In this document: positions 47,111-59,445 of the stretch, in pieces
Layout: the number at the start of each line of letters is the position of its first letter
Position numbering within the stretch: position 1 is the stretch's first letter
Source of the DNA: Synaphobranchus kaupii
Taxonomy: Eukaryota > Chordata > Actinopteri > Anguilliformes > Synaphobranchidae
NCBI GenBank assembly: GCA_029718625.1
Contig: CM056376.1
Coordinates: forward strand, 88,554,333-88,618,332
Direction of reading: 5' to 3'
Length of the DNA: 64,000 nucleotides
Notes under the pieces: generated by a model
The model's database searches: none
Told to the model about the DNA's origin: nothing
Seen by the model: only the letters and a program-made list of their open reading frames with translations
Made by a program: the position numbers and the translations under genes

Positions 47111-49027
47111 CGCTCCGTTTACCCATGCGCTAATGAGTGTGGAGGAGAGCAGTGTGCTGCTCCCCCCCCGCCACCTCCTTCAAGAGGCAATGTACTACTT
47201 GGCTCTCAAAGCTTTAGTCTGCTTTGAAATCTTTGTGAGCTGTACGGGTAGAAATGCAACGGATTCCATCCACTCCCGGACCAGTGTGGCGTTTGCAGAG
47301 AGGACAGGCCAGCAAGTCGAGCACCGAGAGCGCATGCAGGGGCGGTAAGCCGAGTGCAGAGAAGGTTGAGACAAAAGATTTCCCGTGAACTACTGCTGGA
47401 AATGAGGGGGAATTAATCAATGAAAATCTATAGGCTTTGAGGTTGCCTCTCCTCAGGAGGTCGGAACCAGGAAAGACCTCTGGAGACACTGCTCAGAGTT
47501 CTTTCGTTTCCCCCGTTTGCGAAGGCAAGATAAATCTGCCGGACGCGGCGAGGAAAACTCGATGCATCGACTCGCATCATGGCCGTTAGCATTTGTTAGT
47601 GAAGTGACAAGTGTGCTTTTCCACTTGATGGAGAAGGTTTTCCACGGCGCCTTTCCATCAGTCCGTTCAATTTCCCTCACGCTAACGAATGCGTTGTTAC
47701 AAATGCGCTGACAGAAGCAGCCTTTAATGGCTGTAATATTGTACACGTTGAAATTAGCGGAATGAATTGTGCTGATGCGGTTTTTTTTTTTTGGTTTTTT
47801 TTTTTCAATCCACATCCATCTCCTTGAATCTTCCGCAGCTCGCTTCATAAATTTGTTTAATACACTTGGTATACGGGGCTGCACGCAGCGCGCGGGCTAA
47901 TTAAAATTTAATGGTACACTCGCAGGTGTTTGTGGTGCTGGCACGCTGCGAGTGAACGGCGACGCTTTGTCTCTTGCGCGTAGAGTGCGGCTCTTCATTA
48001 TCTTCTTCTAATGGGAGAGCTGAGGGTGGGTGGTGGGGGTGGGGTGGGGGGGGGGGTTGTTGCAGTTGCGGGTAAGAGCAGCGAGATTTAATCTTATTAA
48101 CAGCCCTCCGCTGTAGGGAAATGAATTAAAAGCGCCCGGTTAATGAAGCGATTGGAGTTGGCATCTTGGCTGTGAAGTACCCTCTCCACAGCTGAGCCGC
48201 ACGTCCAGGTGTTAGCGAAAGAGAGTTAACAGAAAGAGGGTCACCTCAGCCGTTACCCGTGGAGACGGGAAAGCGGCGACTTCTGTTGGCGGGCGCGAAA
48301 AGGGGAGCGCGGTTTCCCGTCTCCGCGGGTAACGGTCGGTGAGAGAATGCGCTCGTGGCTGGCGGTTTGCGCGAGCGTTGACTAGTCTTCAAAGTCTTCG
48401 GTAAGGTGTTGAGCGTCGACACAAAGGCGCCATGTTAAAGCGTGTTCCACTTGATCCTCGGTGGTAGCAGCATTTACATTAGGATTACATTGCATTACAT
48501 GAGATTTAATGTCTTTTGGCTGTCATTCTTTGCAGGTGTCACCCAGGCCTGTATCCTTACAATGGGGATTTATTTAAGATGATCTATTAAAGACCCTGAA
48601 GCACAAAACTGTCTATCTTACAACAACCAAAGTCAAAGGCCAACTTGTTGTGTCCTGTTGACTTCTTCTGTTTTACTTCATGTGAGTTGAGTGGGGAAAT
48701 TTACCAAGAGAGTTCGGTCTGCACCACAGTTCTGTGGTCTGCACGCACCTTTTCCAAACGAGTAGGGAAGCCATATGACCCAACACAGATTCTCTGCCAT
48801 GAATTCACTAGCCGATGACCCTGGCTAGCTAAATCCATGACAGGTTTACAGATGTGTTGGCTAGATAACTCCCTATTAACAGGGAGAAAATTACGCACTT
48901 GCAGCGCAGCTATGTGACCAAATTGCCTCTTTCCTCGTTCGCATTAGAAATGGTATTGTGTTGCCGCTGGAAATTGTTATTTTGGATCTGGGGAAGGCCG
49001 CATTAGAGCAGGCCGCGACGGAAAACT

Positions 49028-49087
49028 CCAGCGGCGTGGCAAACGGCACCAGCAGCCAAGCAAACGGCACCAGCAGCCAAGCAAACG
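49028..49087 (+). repeat. 20-bp direct duplication
   Basis: AACGGCACCAGCAGCCAAGC is present twice in tandem, followed by AAACG. Small local duplication in the last intron. Confidence 0.85.
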
Positions 49088-49762
49088 TGATGCTGCATGC
49101 TCAGAAATATTTGAACTCGCACTGTAACAGCAAAAAGAGCCATAAAGCGCTAGCTTATTTCCCATGGTGCTGTTCTGCCATACCCAATATCATATGAATG
49201 GGACGTTAGGAGAGGGGCTCACATTCCTTCTCAATAATGTTGTTCTAAAAGTTGGCAGCTGCGCACAGGTATTTATTTACGGTCATAATTTAACCCGCTT
49301 TGTTGTCTTATATTTGGAATCTGCATTCCAAAAAGGCTTTAGCGAGTTTTAGTACCCAGCTCACTTTCATAAAAATTGTGCATTTGCCTCATTACAGAAG
49401 CGTAAATGGCAATGCAATTGACTGCCACCCCGTCCAGAGGGTGCACTTGTACAAAAAAAATACTTAGCTCTGGTTTTGTAATGAGACCTTAGTAATCTCT
49501 TAGACAATGAGGCGTCCAAGGTTTTACACTGCGTACTGCGTCTCGATCTCTGCCCACTGATTATGCGTCTGCCCCCCTTGGGAAATCACTTTGAGGAGAG
49601 GCTTGCTTTATTCAAATCGCTTGAACTTTTAATCGTTGAAAAATAAGACTCAGTGTTTGTGTGTCTGTAAACACACAGCGCATGGGTGATCCTGTGGATT
49701 AACCGAGCGGTCCGTCTCCGAAGACAAAAAACTAAATGATGTCGCGCAATGAGTTCGCTCCG

Positions 49763-49788
49763 TATTTCATTATATGATAAGATCAGAA
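49763..49788 (-). repeat. 26-bp inverted pair, second copy
   Basis: TATTTCATTATATGATAAGA plus TCAGAA is the exact reverse complement of 46467-46492, 3.3 kb away. Confidence 0.85.
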
Positions 49789-51601
49789 ATGGGGCGCTAA
49801 CCTCAGCCTTGTGCAGTGACCGGAGACCCCCCCTCAACCGGTACCCACAGTCCCGAGGGACAAAGAGAGGAAGGGAGCCGGAGGCGGGGATTGTGGGAGA
49901 TGAAATGTGCGCTGGACCAGTGGCCAACGTCAATGGGCAAAAGTGTCAAAAAGTGTCGTTTGTACACAGATGCGTTGAACTTCACATTCAATTTTAGAAT
50001 TTGAAATGAACGCCAACAAAGACATCTGTAATCTCTCGGACAGGCCTTGTAATGTGCACGTGTGGGTTTTGACTGACGCTATTTTCCTTATTCCTGAGAA
50101 CAATGCAAAGCTTTAATTTTCAGCCTGGCTGCTCTGATATACACCGGGGTGTTTTATAGCCGTTTAAATCTCACCGTATTCTTTTCTTTTTATGGATACA
50201 GAGAGACACTTAAGTTAGAGGTGTTTTTAGAGATTGAAAATATTTTTTTTTAAGGGGGCGGGGGGTAATATCAGTACCCAATTATCTTTATTGCCCTCCC
50301 ATTACAGTTCCATCATCATTATGACGGCCACTGAACTCCTATTAAAACTGGCCAATTATAGATTAATCAAAACATGCTATTTATTATATATTACTGTATA
50401 TAGTTATGTCTGGTGAATGCTATTAAGTTGGCTATAAAGCATAATGCCACTGTACATCTCAATGAGTCTCAGTATTGAACGAGCCTCTCCGTGCTCCCTT
50501 TCTGCTGGCTAATTCTTTTCTCGCAGTCTTATTTTAAGCGGGTGTGCGCCTCTTGGAACGGCCAATCAGAAAGCAGAATGACTAGACTTGGACGTGGACC
50601 AAAATTGTGCCTCTGTAGATAACGGTGATTTCACCATGGGACGCACACGTGAGGCGGTAGCGTAATTTGATTGTTGCTGAAGTAGGTATATATTTAGCTG
50701 CACTCATCACTCATGTGCTGGCTCTGTTTTGCTTGGTTACATATGGTTTGTTGTGGTCTCCCAGCTGCACAATTTGATCTGTACATCTAGTTTGATCATT
50801 CAGACAATCAGTCACTTTTGTAAGGTCAAGACCATGTGAGATTCAGACTCAGGCAACATGCTCTGTAAAATAACATTACCAGATTGAAATAACAAAAAGC
50901 GAAACGGTTATGCAATAATTACCCGTGCCACGTGCATTTGGATGTTTAAAATGCGCCACTAATTGTGCAGCAGACTAGTTAGCATAGCAAGATGTTAATG
51001 TTTGTTCCTCAGCAATGGCGCGGCAGGCACTGATATTCATATTATATGTGATGTCCGATACTCCACCTGACTACACTGGGAAAGCAGAAATGTTGAGCAA
51101 ATTCTGAGGTGAATCTATTCTGAAGCCGTTTATTTTCAGTTGGTGTAACCTTGCTAATTGCTTCAAAATATATAGTTTCACATTTTGGAGTATTCCAGAA
51201 GAAATTATAATTTGTTATTTGCACTTACTCGGTGCAGCAGTAGAAGCACCAGCCTTTATGATGGTTGTAGTAGTTGCTTCACTACCCCTGTTGTATTGGA
51301 GGGCAACTAATTGTCATTGACTTGGAATTACATCCATGTTGCGGGGGCGTTAAAGTATCAAGTGTTGACGGTACGATCTTGCAGTCTTAACGAGTTTTGT
51401 CACGGTTTGGACCTTTAAAGTCAAAGCTCGGGCAACGAGCCAGTACTGTGAGGAGTTCATTTGATGAGGTCTCTGTTCTTTCTCTCTCAAGCATGTGGTA
51501 GATGTTTTAACTGACCTCTCTCCTTCTCTCCATCTGTCTCCCTCCCTCCTTCCCTTCCTCCCTCCTTGTCTGTCTCTTTCCCCCTGTCGATCGGATCTCA
51601 G

Positions 51602-51839
51602 GCAGTACTATGAGATGCTGTACAACAGTGCTGACGAGCTGCTGAACCTGGTGGTGGACCAGGGCGTGAGGTACACGGAGCTGGAGTACATTAACGCCCT
51701 GAGCCTCCTCCACCGCAGCCAGACCGGCGTGGGGGACCAGACGGTCCAGAACGTCCGTCTGCAGCGCCTCAAAGAGATCATCTGTGAGCAGGCCGCCATC
51801 AAGCAGGCCACCAAGGACAAGAAGATCACCACCGTCTGA
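51602..51839 (+). CDS. exoc4: exoc4 (Sec8) terminal coding exon
   Basis: It completes the split Arg and encodes [54 protein letters not shown] and [18 protein letters not shown], ending KKITTV and TGA at 51837-51839. This matches the C-terminus of vertebrate EXOC4, which also ends KDKKITTV. The acceptor is GGATCTCAG with a very long C/T tract before it. The seven exons of the window sum to 1191 nt, exactly 397 codons with the stop, which supports all the chosen borders. The last five codons lie in the first unit of a tandem repeat that continues into the 3' UTR. Confidence 0.98.
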
Positions 51840-52137
51840 CAATGTACCTCTCTGATTACCTCTCGGCACTTCCTCAAACTTATCCAGTGCCCCAAATCGC
51901 TACAGACCATCCCCTATTACACCCCCTAAAGCCCCACATCACCACTGTCTGACACTGTCCCTCTCCTTGTCTCTGTGTACCTCCTCAAACTTCTCCAGTG
52001 CCCCAAATGGCTATAGAAAATCCCCTTTGCACCTCCTAATGCCCCAGATCACCATTGTCTGACACTGTCAGTCCTTCCTTACCGCTGTACCTCCCCACTC
52101 CTCCCCAAAGTCCCAAATCACCACTGTGTGACACCCC
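51821..52137 (+). repeat. Decayed tandem repeat that includes the exoc4 stop codon
   Basis: The words GATCACCACCGTCTGACA (51824), CATCACCACTGTCTGACA (51937), GATCACCATTGTCTGACA (52047) and AATCACCACTGTGTGACA (52116) start four units at spacings of 113, 110 and 69 bp. Between them TCCTCAAACTTCTCCAGTGC and CCCAAAT recur. The first unit holds the last codons and stop of exoc4; the others are untranslated copies. Confidence 0.9.
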
Positions 52138-52573
52138 CCCCCCAAACCATTCCCCAAAAAGGCACAGCATTTTGCCCAGGCCAGGGGCCACATATATTAA
52201 CAGTGCTGAGCAGAAAAATGCCCTCAGAAATCTGTGTAAGGGAGTTTCCACGCAGAAATTCAGATGTATAAAATAAGATAATCTATGTTCATCTGCAAAT
52301 GCTGGACATCATGCGTACGCAATGTTTGGAGTCAATGTGATATGGCGACACCATGATCAGAAGGAGAAAGTGCAAAACTTTGCGTAAGCAGATTTCCCAC
52401 TTTCTCCCTGAGCAGTTTTATACATGTGGCCCCAGGTCGCTGATATTATGGCTTCAGATATTCCTGTACACCCTCTGCCGATGTAACACACACACACACA
52501 CATGCACACACACACATAATGAGCCATCTGAACCAACCAGGAGATCACGCCGTCCCCGATATCTTTCATTAAA
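51840..52573 (+). other. exoc4: exoc4 3' UTR (extent uncertain)
   Basis: Sequence after the stop codon. It contains the tandem copies of the gene's 3' end and a palindromic MITE (52181-52436). The first canonical-type poly(A) hexamer I see is ATTAAA at 52568-52573, about 730 nt after the stop. AATAAA is not seen until about 55529. Which site is used cannot be told without transcripts. Confidence 0.4.
52181..52436. mobile_element. Palindromic MITE in the exoc4 3' UTR region
   Basis: The left end CCAGGGGCCACATATATTAA and the right end, as reverse complement CCTGGGGCCACATGTATAAA, form long imperfect inverted repeats (GCTGAGCAG and AAATCTG..TAAG also pair). The interior includes the GCGTACGC-type words typical of this fish repeat. 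It is 256 bp long with no coding capacity. Confidence 0.75.
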
Positions 52574-53480
52574 TGGCGAGCCGCGCGCCTCCAAACGCAC
52601 GCCCACACGTGCACGCCCTCTGCGATTCACGCAGATTAAGTCTCGCTTGACCCCGGCTTTGCGCAGCCGCCGCGGGGGATTGCCGAACACGTCTCGGGTC
52701 CGCTCTAATTTCATTTCCCTCTAATATCAAACTGCTGCTTTCAATTATAAAAGTCCCTCCCCTACCGAACAGGCAGGCTGTGCCTGGAATAGCCGATTCC
52801 AGGTTACGTCGTCCGGGTCGTCGCGGGAAGGAAACGGCTTCACCGCAGAGGAAGGGTAATTGAAATCATAATTCAGCTCTTTTTGTCCTGTGCATCTGTA
52901 AATACGAAGATAAAAAAAAGACTAATCTCACATCCTCCGCGTCCTTACGTATGTTAGGTGAAGGGGAGACGTTCGGGATCGCCGCGAGGCAGTCGGCGCT
53001 CGTGCGAAAGTCACGACTCGGCGTGCGTCGGGCCTCGGCGCGGCGGCGCCGTTCTCCGTCTCTCCCCCTCAGATCGCAACTTTTAAAAGTTTCATCTTGT
53101 TCTTTGTGGAAAGAATCGTTGGGTCCCCTGGTGTTTTTGGTTCATTAACTCTGCAGAAAAGTACTTAATGAGAGAGAGAGGAAAAAGAAAGGCATGTCAA
53201 TACTGCACACAGGAGAGTGAGCCGCGGCCCGCTTCCCGCAGCTCTACAGTGCCATCCATCATTATGACTCGCTGTCTGCAAATCCATAGAAAACAGGCGT
53301 ATAGCTGCGAGGGGGATTAGCGTTTCCCTTTTTTAAAGTCTCGCTTTTCGAGTCGCCGGAGTTTCTGTCAGACGCTTCACGCGGCGACGGCTGCCGAGGA
53401 TTTCCCTCCACCTTGTAAACGGCGAGGTTCTCCCTCCCGTAGCCGAACCCTAACGGGCAAAGCGTCTACCCGCCGATGGT

Positions 53481-53590
53481 TGTGCATTTGACAGTACTCT
53501 GGAGTAGATGTGCGTTTGACTGCACTCTGGAGTAGATGTGTGTTTGACTGTACTCTGGAGTAGATGTGCTTTTGACTGTACTCGCTGATG
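53481..53590 (+). repeat. 28-bp minisatellite, four copies
   Basis: TGTGCGTTTGACTGTACTCT plus GGAGTAGA is repeated at a 28-bp period with a few substitutions; the last copy is degenerate. Confidence 0.9.
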
Positions 53591-56129
53591 TACTCGCGGT
53601 CTTTCAGTGTACACAGCACAGTGGCGGTGGAACGATGAAGCGATGGGCGTGTCTTTCACTGTCCTCAGTAGAGCGCGAGGAGAATGCTAACTGCTATTTA
53701 CGCTTCCTAGCTGTTCCCCCAGAGAATGAACAGTGCCATACGTCAGTGGGAGGACATTTGAATCTCAAGTCGAACAGTTCGGACACAGAAAAACTGATAA
53801 GCACAGTAAAAGGAACTAGTGCTCCGTATTACTACTAAAACTATCAATAGGCTACTCCCAATGATTGTTTCATATTCATGTTTGATTTGTCATTATGCAT
53901 TAACATTTTTCTTAACGTGTCACATTAAATAATTGTTGTTTAACATAGCTGTTTGGAAAGAATGTACCATGTGTGCTTGTGTGATTCAAGACATGTATAA
54001 AGGGGTGTGTCTAAAGAAATTGCCTTGAAGAGTCCTTCGGCACTGAATCTGAGTAAAATCCCTGATTTGACCATGTACTCGAGTCATAGAAAATTAAACA
54101 ATTAAAATGTTTAAACCGTGTCTGTTTCTGTCTGCCACTGTGGCTGTGTGTACACACAAACACGATCTTGTTTAAATGTTGCTGAAATGGTTGAGGTGCA
54201 GTAGAGCATGTAATATAGTCATAAACAATTATCATAAAATTGGGTATTGCTGTAACAGTATTCACAAAATATCATTGTACAAGAATGGAATAATTCTCTG
54301 GCTTTGTTCTGTTATGCCATATTCTGAATATGGCATCCAAAGGGAAAGGCTTAAACTGTTGGACACCGCATTCTACAAATCTACTGTAACTAGGTATGTA
54401 TGTCATCTAATGTGAAAATGTCCCCACACACACACGCACACACAAAGAACAGAGGTTCTGACTTTGGTGATACCAGTAGAAGCTGACAGTCTGATACAAA
54501 CATTGGAACATTCCAGAAGTCTCACCTGCCGGCTGGATTTATCTCCTTGTTTAACTGCAAATGAATGCTCAGCAGCTGTTCAAAGAAGCTCCTTGGAAAA
54601 TGACCTTGCATTTCTTTCTTTTTTTTCATCTCATATCTTTTTCTGTACACGTGCGTGGCTCTGTAAAATGTATTTCCACATTATTATGTGTCCCTTGGAC
54701 CTGTATGACTAAACACTGATCTTTTAGGGGTGTTGTGTTTTCGTAGAACTGTAGCATACAGAGAGTCAAGCTTTCTTACGTCATTACTACATTGCCATTT
54801 CTGAAGTTACTTTGACTTTTTCAGAAGAATGACCCTTGCAACTTAAGCTATATTCCATGATCACAGTGCTGAAATTATGAAAGATAAGATATAGAATCAA
54901 GTTTTTGTGCATCAAAACCAGCTAGAGTAAATCGCTGAATGAGTAGTCATCCAATTGATACGTGAAGCTGAAACGGCACATGGAGACATTTGTATGAAGT
55001 TTAAATGAATTAATACTGTGCGAAAAAACATTCTGAATTGATTTAAAGAAATTTGTGAGTGGCTATATTCAGGGTTCCAGCAAGTATTGTTTTGTAGTGA
55101 GTGAGAATTATCAACGCTAGTTAAATTCTTTTATATTACTGCATACTTTTTTTTTTTTTTTCTTGTTAGCAAGGTATGCATCTATCTAGAATGTGATATT
55201 GCAGTTTGCTAAATTATGGGGTTCATGGTATATCAAAAAGGAAAGACCTCTTTCTTTACCTCCCTTGTCATGTACTAGGCTGTTACTGGAGGAAAAATGA
55301 AACCCAAGAAAAGGCTTTGTTTTGACATACTCAGATTAAACAGCTTGCCTTTGAAGGGCATTATGCAGTATAGCCTTTCTCAATCTTAGAAAAACCCTTT
55401 CTGTAAAAGATTGAATTAAAAATAAAAATAATCTTTTAATTCCATAAATTGCATTTATCTAAGCAGCATAAAATGAATCGCAAACTCATCGACTCGACTG
55501 GTAAAGTGATGATAAAGAATGCTCTTTGAATAAATTAAGTCTTGATACCCTTGAAAAAAAATGCAGTCGCTTATTTCTGTTGTTGCTCAGAGGTTGAAAA
55601 GTTTAATGGAAAGGAACTGATTTCAATTTCATTTTTTATTGTGTCTTGTAATCCGAAAATGAACTTTTACATGAATCATTGACTGTTCCCTGCAGTTCTA
55701 ACAGCAGCGACTGCCCAACATGTCCTGCCCGTGTCTCTGATATTTGCTAATGACCCTGTTACACCTACTCTTCTCCTGTCATTTTCTTTTCATCGCGTCA
55801 AGATTTCTAAAGGTTATTTCTCTCAACCTGGTTTGTGCTATATGCAAACAGATTCTCCTAATAGCACTTTCTTAACGACGGAAGAGCTGGCGCATTAAAA
55901 AGACGAGGTGCAGCGCTCACTGACACATCACTTTCTTTGATGAAGTTCAGCAGAATTTTTCTTTAAAATGTTATCCATAAATTAAAGGCACTTTTTAGTT
56001 GCGCGAAACACTTTTTATAAATCCCGCCATATGGTGCGCCAGCGTGTGTCCGGGCCCTTGCCGCACTAATGGCTGGTGTTTGTGTTGGGCTTTTATCAAA
56101 GTGATTCTTCATCGTCAGCAGTCGTGCGT

Positions 56130-56490
56130 ACTCTGACGCCCCCCCCCTCCTCACCCCGGGGGCCGGCTGCCGGCGAGAGTGGGCTCGGACCGCGTCCAAA
56201 CGCCGCTCCCAGCCGGGCCCCGTCAGCCGGCTTCTCTCTAGGCCCGTCACGCGCGGGCCTCGCGGCTCGCCCCCGTAACCGCTGCTCACCTTATGGCGCG
56301 CTGTCACGCACGCCGGCGGTGGAGCTGCCGGAGGGACTGAGCGGCGGGCGGAGGAGGCGGGGGAGGGGGGGGCGGTCGGCGTTCGGGGGAGACTCCCGAC
56401 ACGTGGAGGGGCCGCGGCGGTAATCCTTCCTGCTGTTTGCCCGTCACCTGTCAGCTTGACCCGAGAGCCGCTCACCTCTCTCCAGGTAGC
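56130..56490. promoter_or_regulatory. CpG island in the 3' flank
   Basis: About 350 bp of very GC-rich sequence with many CG dinucleotides, in an otherwise AT-rich flank. CpG islands commonly mark promoters. No TATA box or exon can be assigned, and the open frames across it (76-423 codons' worth of composition-driven frames on both strands) show no protein family. A promoter for a neighbouring gene or non-coding RNA is possible. Confidence 0.45.
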
Positions 56491-56566
56491 TCCGAAGCGC
56501 ATGCGGATAATTGGGATATCCGTTGTCCGTCTTTAATAACGCTGCATTTGTGGGTGAGTGCGTGTG

Positions 56567-56569
<3 letters not shown>

Positions 56570-56616
<47 letters not shown>

Positions 56617-56620
56617 TGTG
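56570..56620. repeat. GT microsatellite
   Basis: About 25 GT repeats directly after the CpG island. Confidence 0.9.
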
Positions 56621-56842
56621 TTTATATGTACGAGTGTGAGTGTACCTGTCTGTACGAGTGCGAGTGTGTAGATTTTCCCATAGGGATAGGTATTCTGATT
56701 AAAGAGAATGGTGAAACTGAGGACTGTATAGACTGCCAACCTGCCATGTAACAAGATGCATAAGTCTCTCTCTGTCCTCCAGAAATAAAGGTTTCTTGGA
56801 TCCATCAGCCTGGAGGGAATCCTTACTTAGACCAAGTCTTAT

Positions 56843-56875
56843 ATAGAATAGAATAGAATAACTTTTAATTTTCTG
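56843..56875 (-). repeat. TAGAA pentanucleotide repeat with retroelement-like tail
   Basis: ATAGAATAGAATAGAATAAC is followed by TTTTAATTTTC. The same junction (TAGAATAGAATAACTTTTA) occurs at 57853-57884, suggesting both are 3' tails of one retroelement family inserted on the minus strand. Confidence 0.5.
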
Positions 56876-57852
56876 TTAGGGAAATCACTGTTAGTATATA
56901 CCCCCTACATGAGATGCCTGGAACAGTGCACATGTCTGTTGTTACCATATTGCCCCCTGCCCCCCTTCAAGGTGCTTCTTGGTACAGGCTGAAGATAACA
57001 GCAGAGGGCAACAACTGAGGAGATGGTAGGAGAGTTGCATCTTTAAAGGGACGGTTCACTTTTTAAAAATACAATTTTATTATTTCAGATTTAGTGAATG
57101 TATATCAGACTTTTTTGTATATCAGACAAGCATACAGCTGCAACGGACGTTTTTCTGTGTGATGATGGGTATTTTAGACATTTGCTAATGTTTCTGTTGA
57201 CTGGTTGACAGTGACTAGTATAAGGGCTATAATGCATATGTGGTACTCTTCAACAGGTAAACACCCAGAATGCTCCCCAGGTTTACCTCTGATAGGCCCG
57301 ACATTCTCCCATTGTGAAAGATCACTGACGTGTTCTGGTTGAATTCAATTTTAAATACATAAAGTACATTACGTTTTGGATTTGCTAATAGCCTGCCTGA
57401 TAACACTGATTGGTAGCTCCCCAGCATGTTTAGAACATAGAGAAGTGTGATCACTGTGGTGGGAGGAGTCTCTGTGGTATGTGCAGCGTGTTGTAATTGC
57501 TTAACCCTTTGAAGAGTAGGTTTTTGGAATTATTATAAATTTTTTTCAAAATTCTAAGTCCGTGTTCTAGAACTCCCATTTCTTTCAGTAGGGATTCTTA
57601 CAAGAGCATTAGAATGTTCATTTAAGAACATTCTTATCACATGATTGTGATCTTACACCTTAAAGGTGTTCTAGAACGGCACAACACATTTGCATGTCTC
57701 AAATCTCCCATTCAGTATTGAGAGACGGTACCTGAGAGGTTGGCTGAATCATGGACACAGCCGTATATCAGGTTTTAATAATACCGTGGTGATTTCATTC
57801 TATGGATCACCCTTATGGCATGCTGATATCGCAAGTGTATATGGCATTGCTA

Positions 57853-57900
57853 TCATAGAATAGAATAGAATAGAATAACTTTTATTTTCCCTTTCGGGAA
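57853..57900 (-). repeat. TAGAA repeat, second copy with same junction
   Basis: Four TAGAA units run into TAACTTTTATTTTCCC, as at 56843. The body of the parent element is not recognisable. Confidence 0.5.
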
Positions 57901-58507
57901 CTTCAGTTGTAGCTACCAGCAACAACAAAATAGACAGTGTATGTAAAAGGTGCCTTCCTTTTTTTGATGCAAATTTCCTTTATTTGCCTTTTTTGTTTTT
58001 TACTTATGGTACTTTTTGTCCATCCAATGTTTGTAGGTGAACAGAAACCCTTTTAAATAAATAATGCTCTTTAATTTGAGTGACAAGCCTACTGAAGCAG
58101 AGACGATCACTTTGTTGAATAAAACATCTGAAAGTGATGTTGGCACTGTTTGTAAACTAGGTAAGGAAACTTAATTTATTCAAATATTTGTTCAACTGTT
58201 GAATATTCATCAGTGGAAACAGGTAAACCTATTGGGTCTGTGCAAATGAGATGAGAAGTTTTATTCATTAGTAATTTTAGTATTTTATAATGCACACTAC
58301 TTGTTATGTATTTGCATTCAGTATGAAGTGTTTTAAATCATTTTATTGATTGATTTTCCATTTACCCCCAAATTTCAGGACAAAATACAGAAATAAGTAT
58401 ACTTGTATAACAATATGACAATATATCACCCATTCTTGAGAATTGGGGCAAAACCTTTTTTTTTTTTTTTCATTTTTGTTTTTTACTCTTCAAGTAGGCT
58501 AGGAATA

Positions 58508-59049
58508 CAGACAGGTGACAAATTAAGGGAAAAACCCCTACAGTGAGGGGGTCTGGTGGCTCTGTTATGCTGTGGTGGCATTTTCCTGGCATGGTTTGGG
58601 TCCACTTGTCCCCTTAGAGGGAAAGGTCACTGCAAATCAATACAAAATTATTCTGAGTGATCAACTTTATCCTATGATGAAACGTATCCTGATGGGAGTG
58701 GTCTCTTCCAGGATGACAATGGCCCCATCCACAGGACATGAGGGGTCACTAAATGGTTTTATGAGTATGAAAATGATATAATATGCTATGGCCTTCCCAA
58801 TCACCAGATCTCAACCCAATTGAACACCTATGGGAGATGTTGGACCGATATGTTAGCGCTCTCCACCACCATCATCAAAACACCAAATGAGGGAATAACT
58901 CTTGGAAGAATGGTGTTCCATCCCTCCAGTAGAGTTCCAGAGACTAGAATCTATGCCAAGGTGCATTGAAGCTTTTCTGGCAGTTCGTGGTTGCCCAACA
59001 CCTTACTAAGACACTTTGTTGGTTTTTCCTTTAATTTGTCAACCGTCTG
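58508..59049 (+). mobile_element. Internally deleted Tc1-like transposon with intact ends
   Basis: The inverted ends CAGACAGGTGACAAATTAAG and (reverse complement of the right end) CAGACGGTTGACAAATTAAA are flanked by TA on both sides (58506-58507, 59050-59051). The 542-bp interior is the C-terminal part of a Tc1-like transposase gene: GGATGACAATGGCCCCATCC encodes the DDN..PIH motif and AACCCAATTGAACACC encodes NPIEH, with the catalytic Glu kept. The 5' half of the gene is gone. A CGA-to-TGA change (near 58739) and small indels break the frame. Confidence 0.9.
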
Positions 59050-59445
59050 TATATTGAGAGATGAAAGTATTTGCTATTAAACCCTGTAAAAGGAGCATCT
59101 CCCAGTGATTCATTTTTTTCTTAAATAGCATTTTTTTGCTCCTGTTAATGTTCACGCAGGACTCCCATTACTAAAAAAGCTAGTTTTGCCAAATAAAGCA
59201 GATGTTCCAACTAGAAAAAAACAATTTATTGATGTTTTGCTCGCAGCAAGATTACCTCAGACACCTAGTTCTCTTTCTCTTTTGCCATCTATCAAACGTT
59301 ATTTAGCAATCAGTCGGTCAAATAGCTATCTCGGAACCCATTGAAAATCTAACTAATAGCTAACTCGTATCTGCTGCTGCTAACAGAGAGATAGACTGTC
59401 ACCGTTTTGCCGTCTCGTGCTGCAAACTACTTCATTACGTGGATG

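Noticed and set aside
46779..47348. A 189-codon frame in the last intron
   Set aside because: Begins in a CA-rich tract and runs through CpG-rich DNA; no family resemblance.
55963..56502. A 179-codon minus-strand frame over the CpG island in the flank
   Set aside because: Composition effect; there is no domain and both strands are open.
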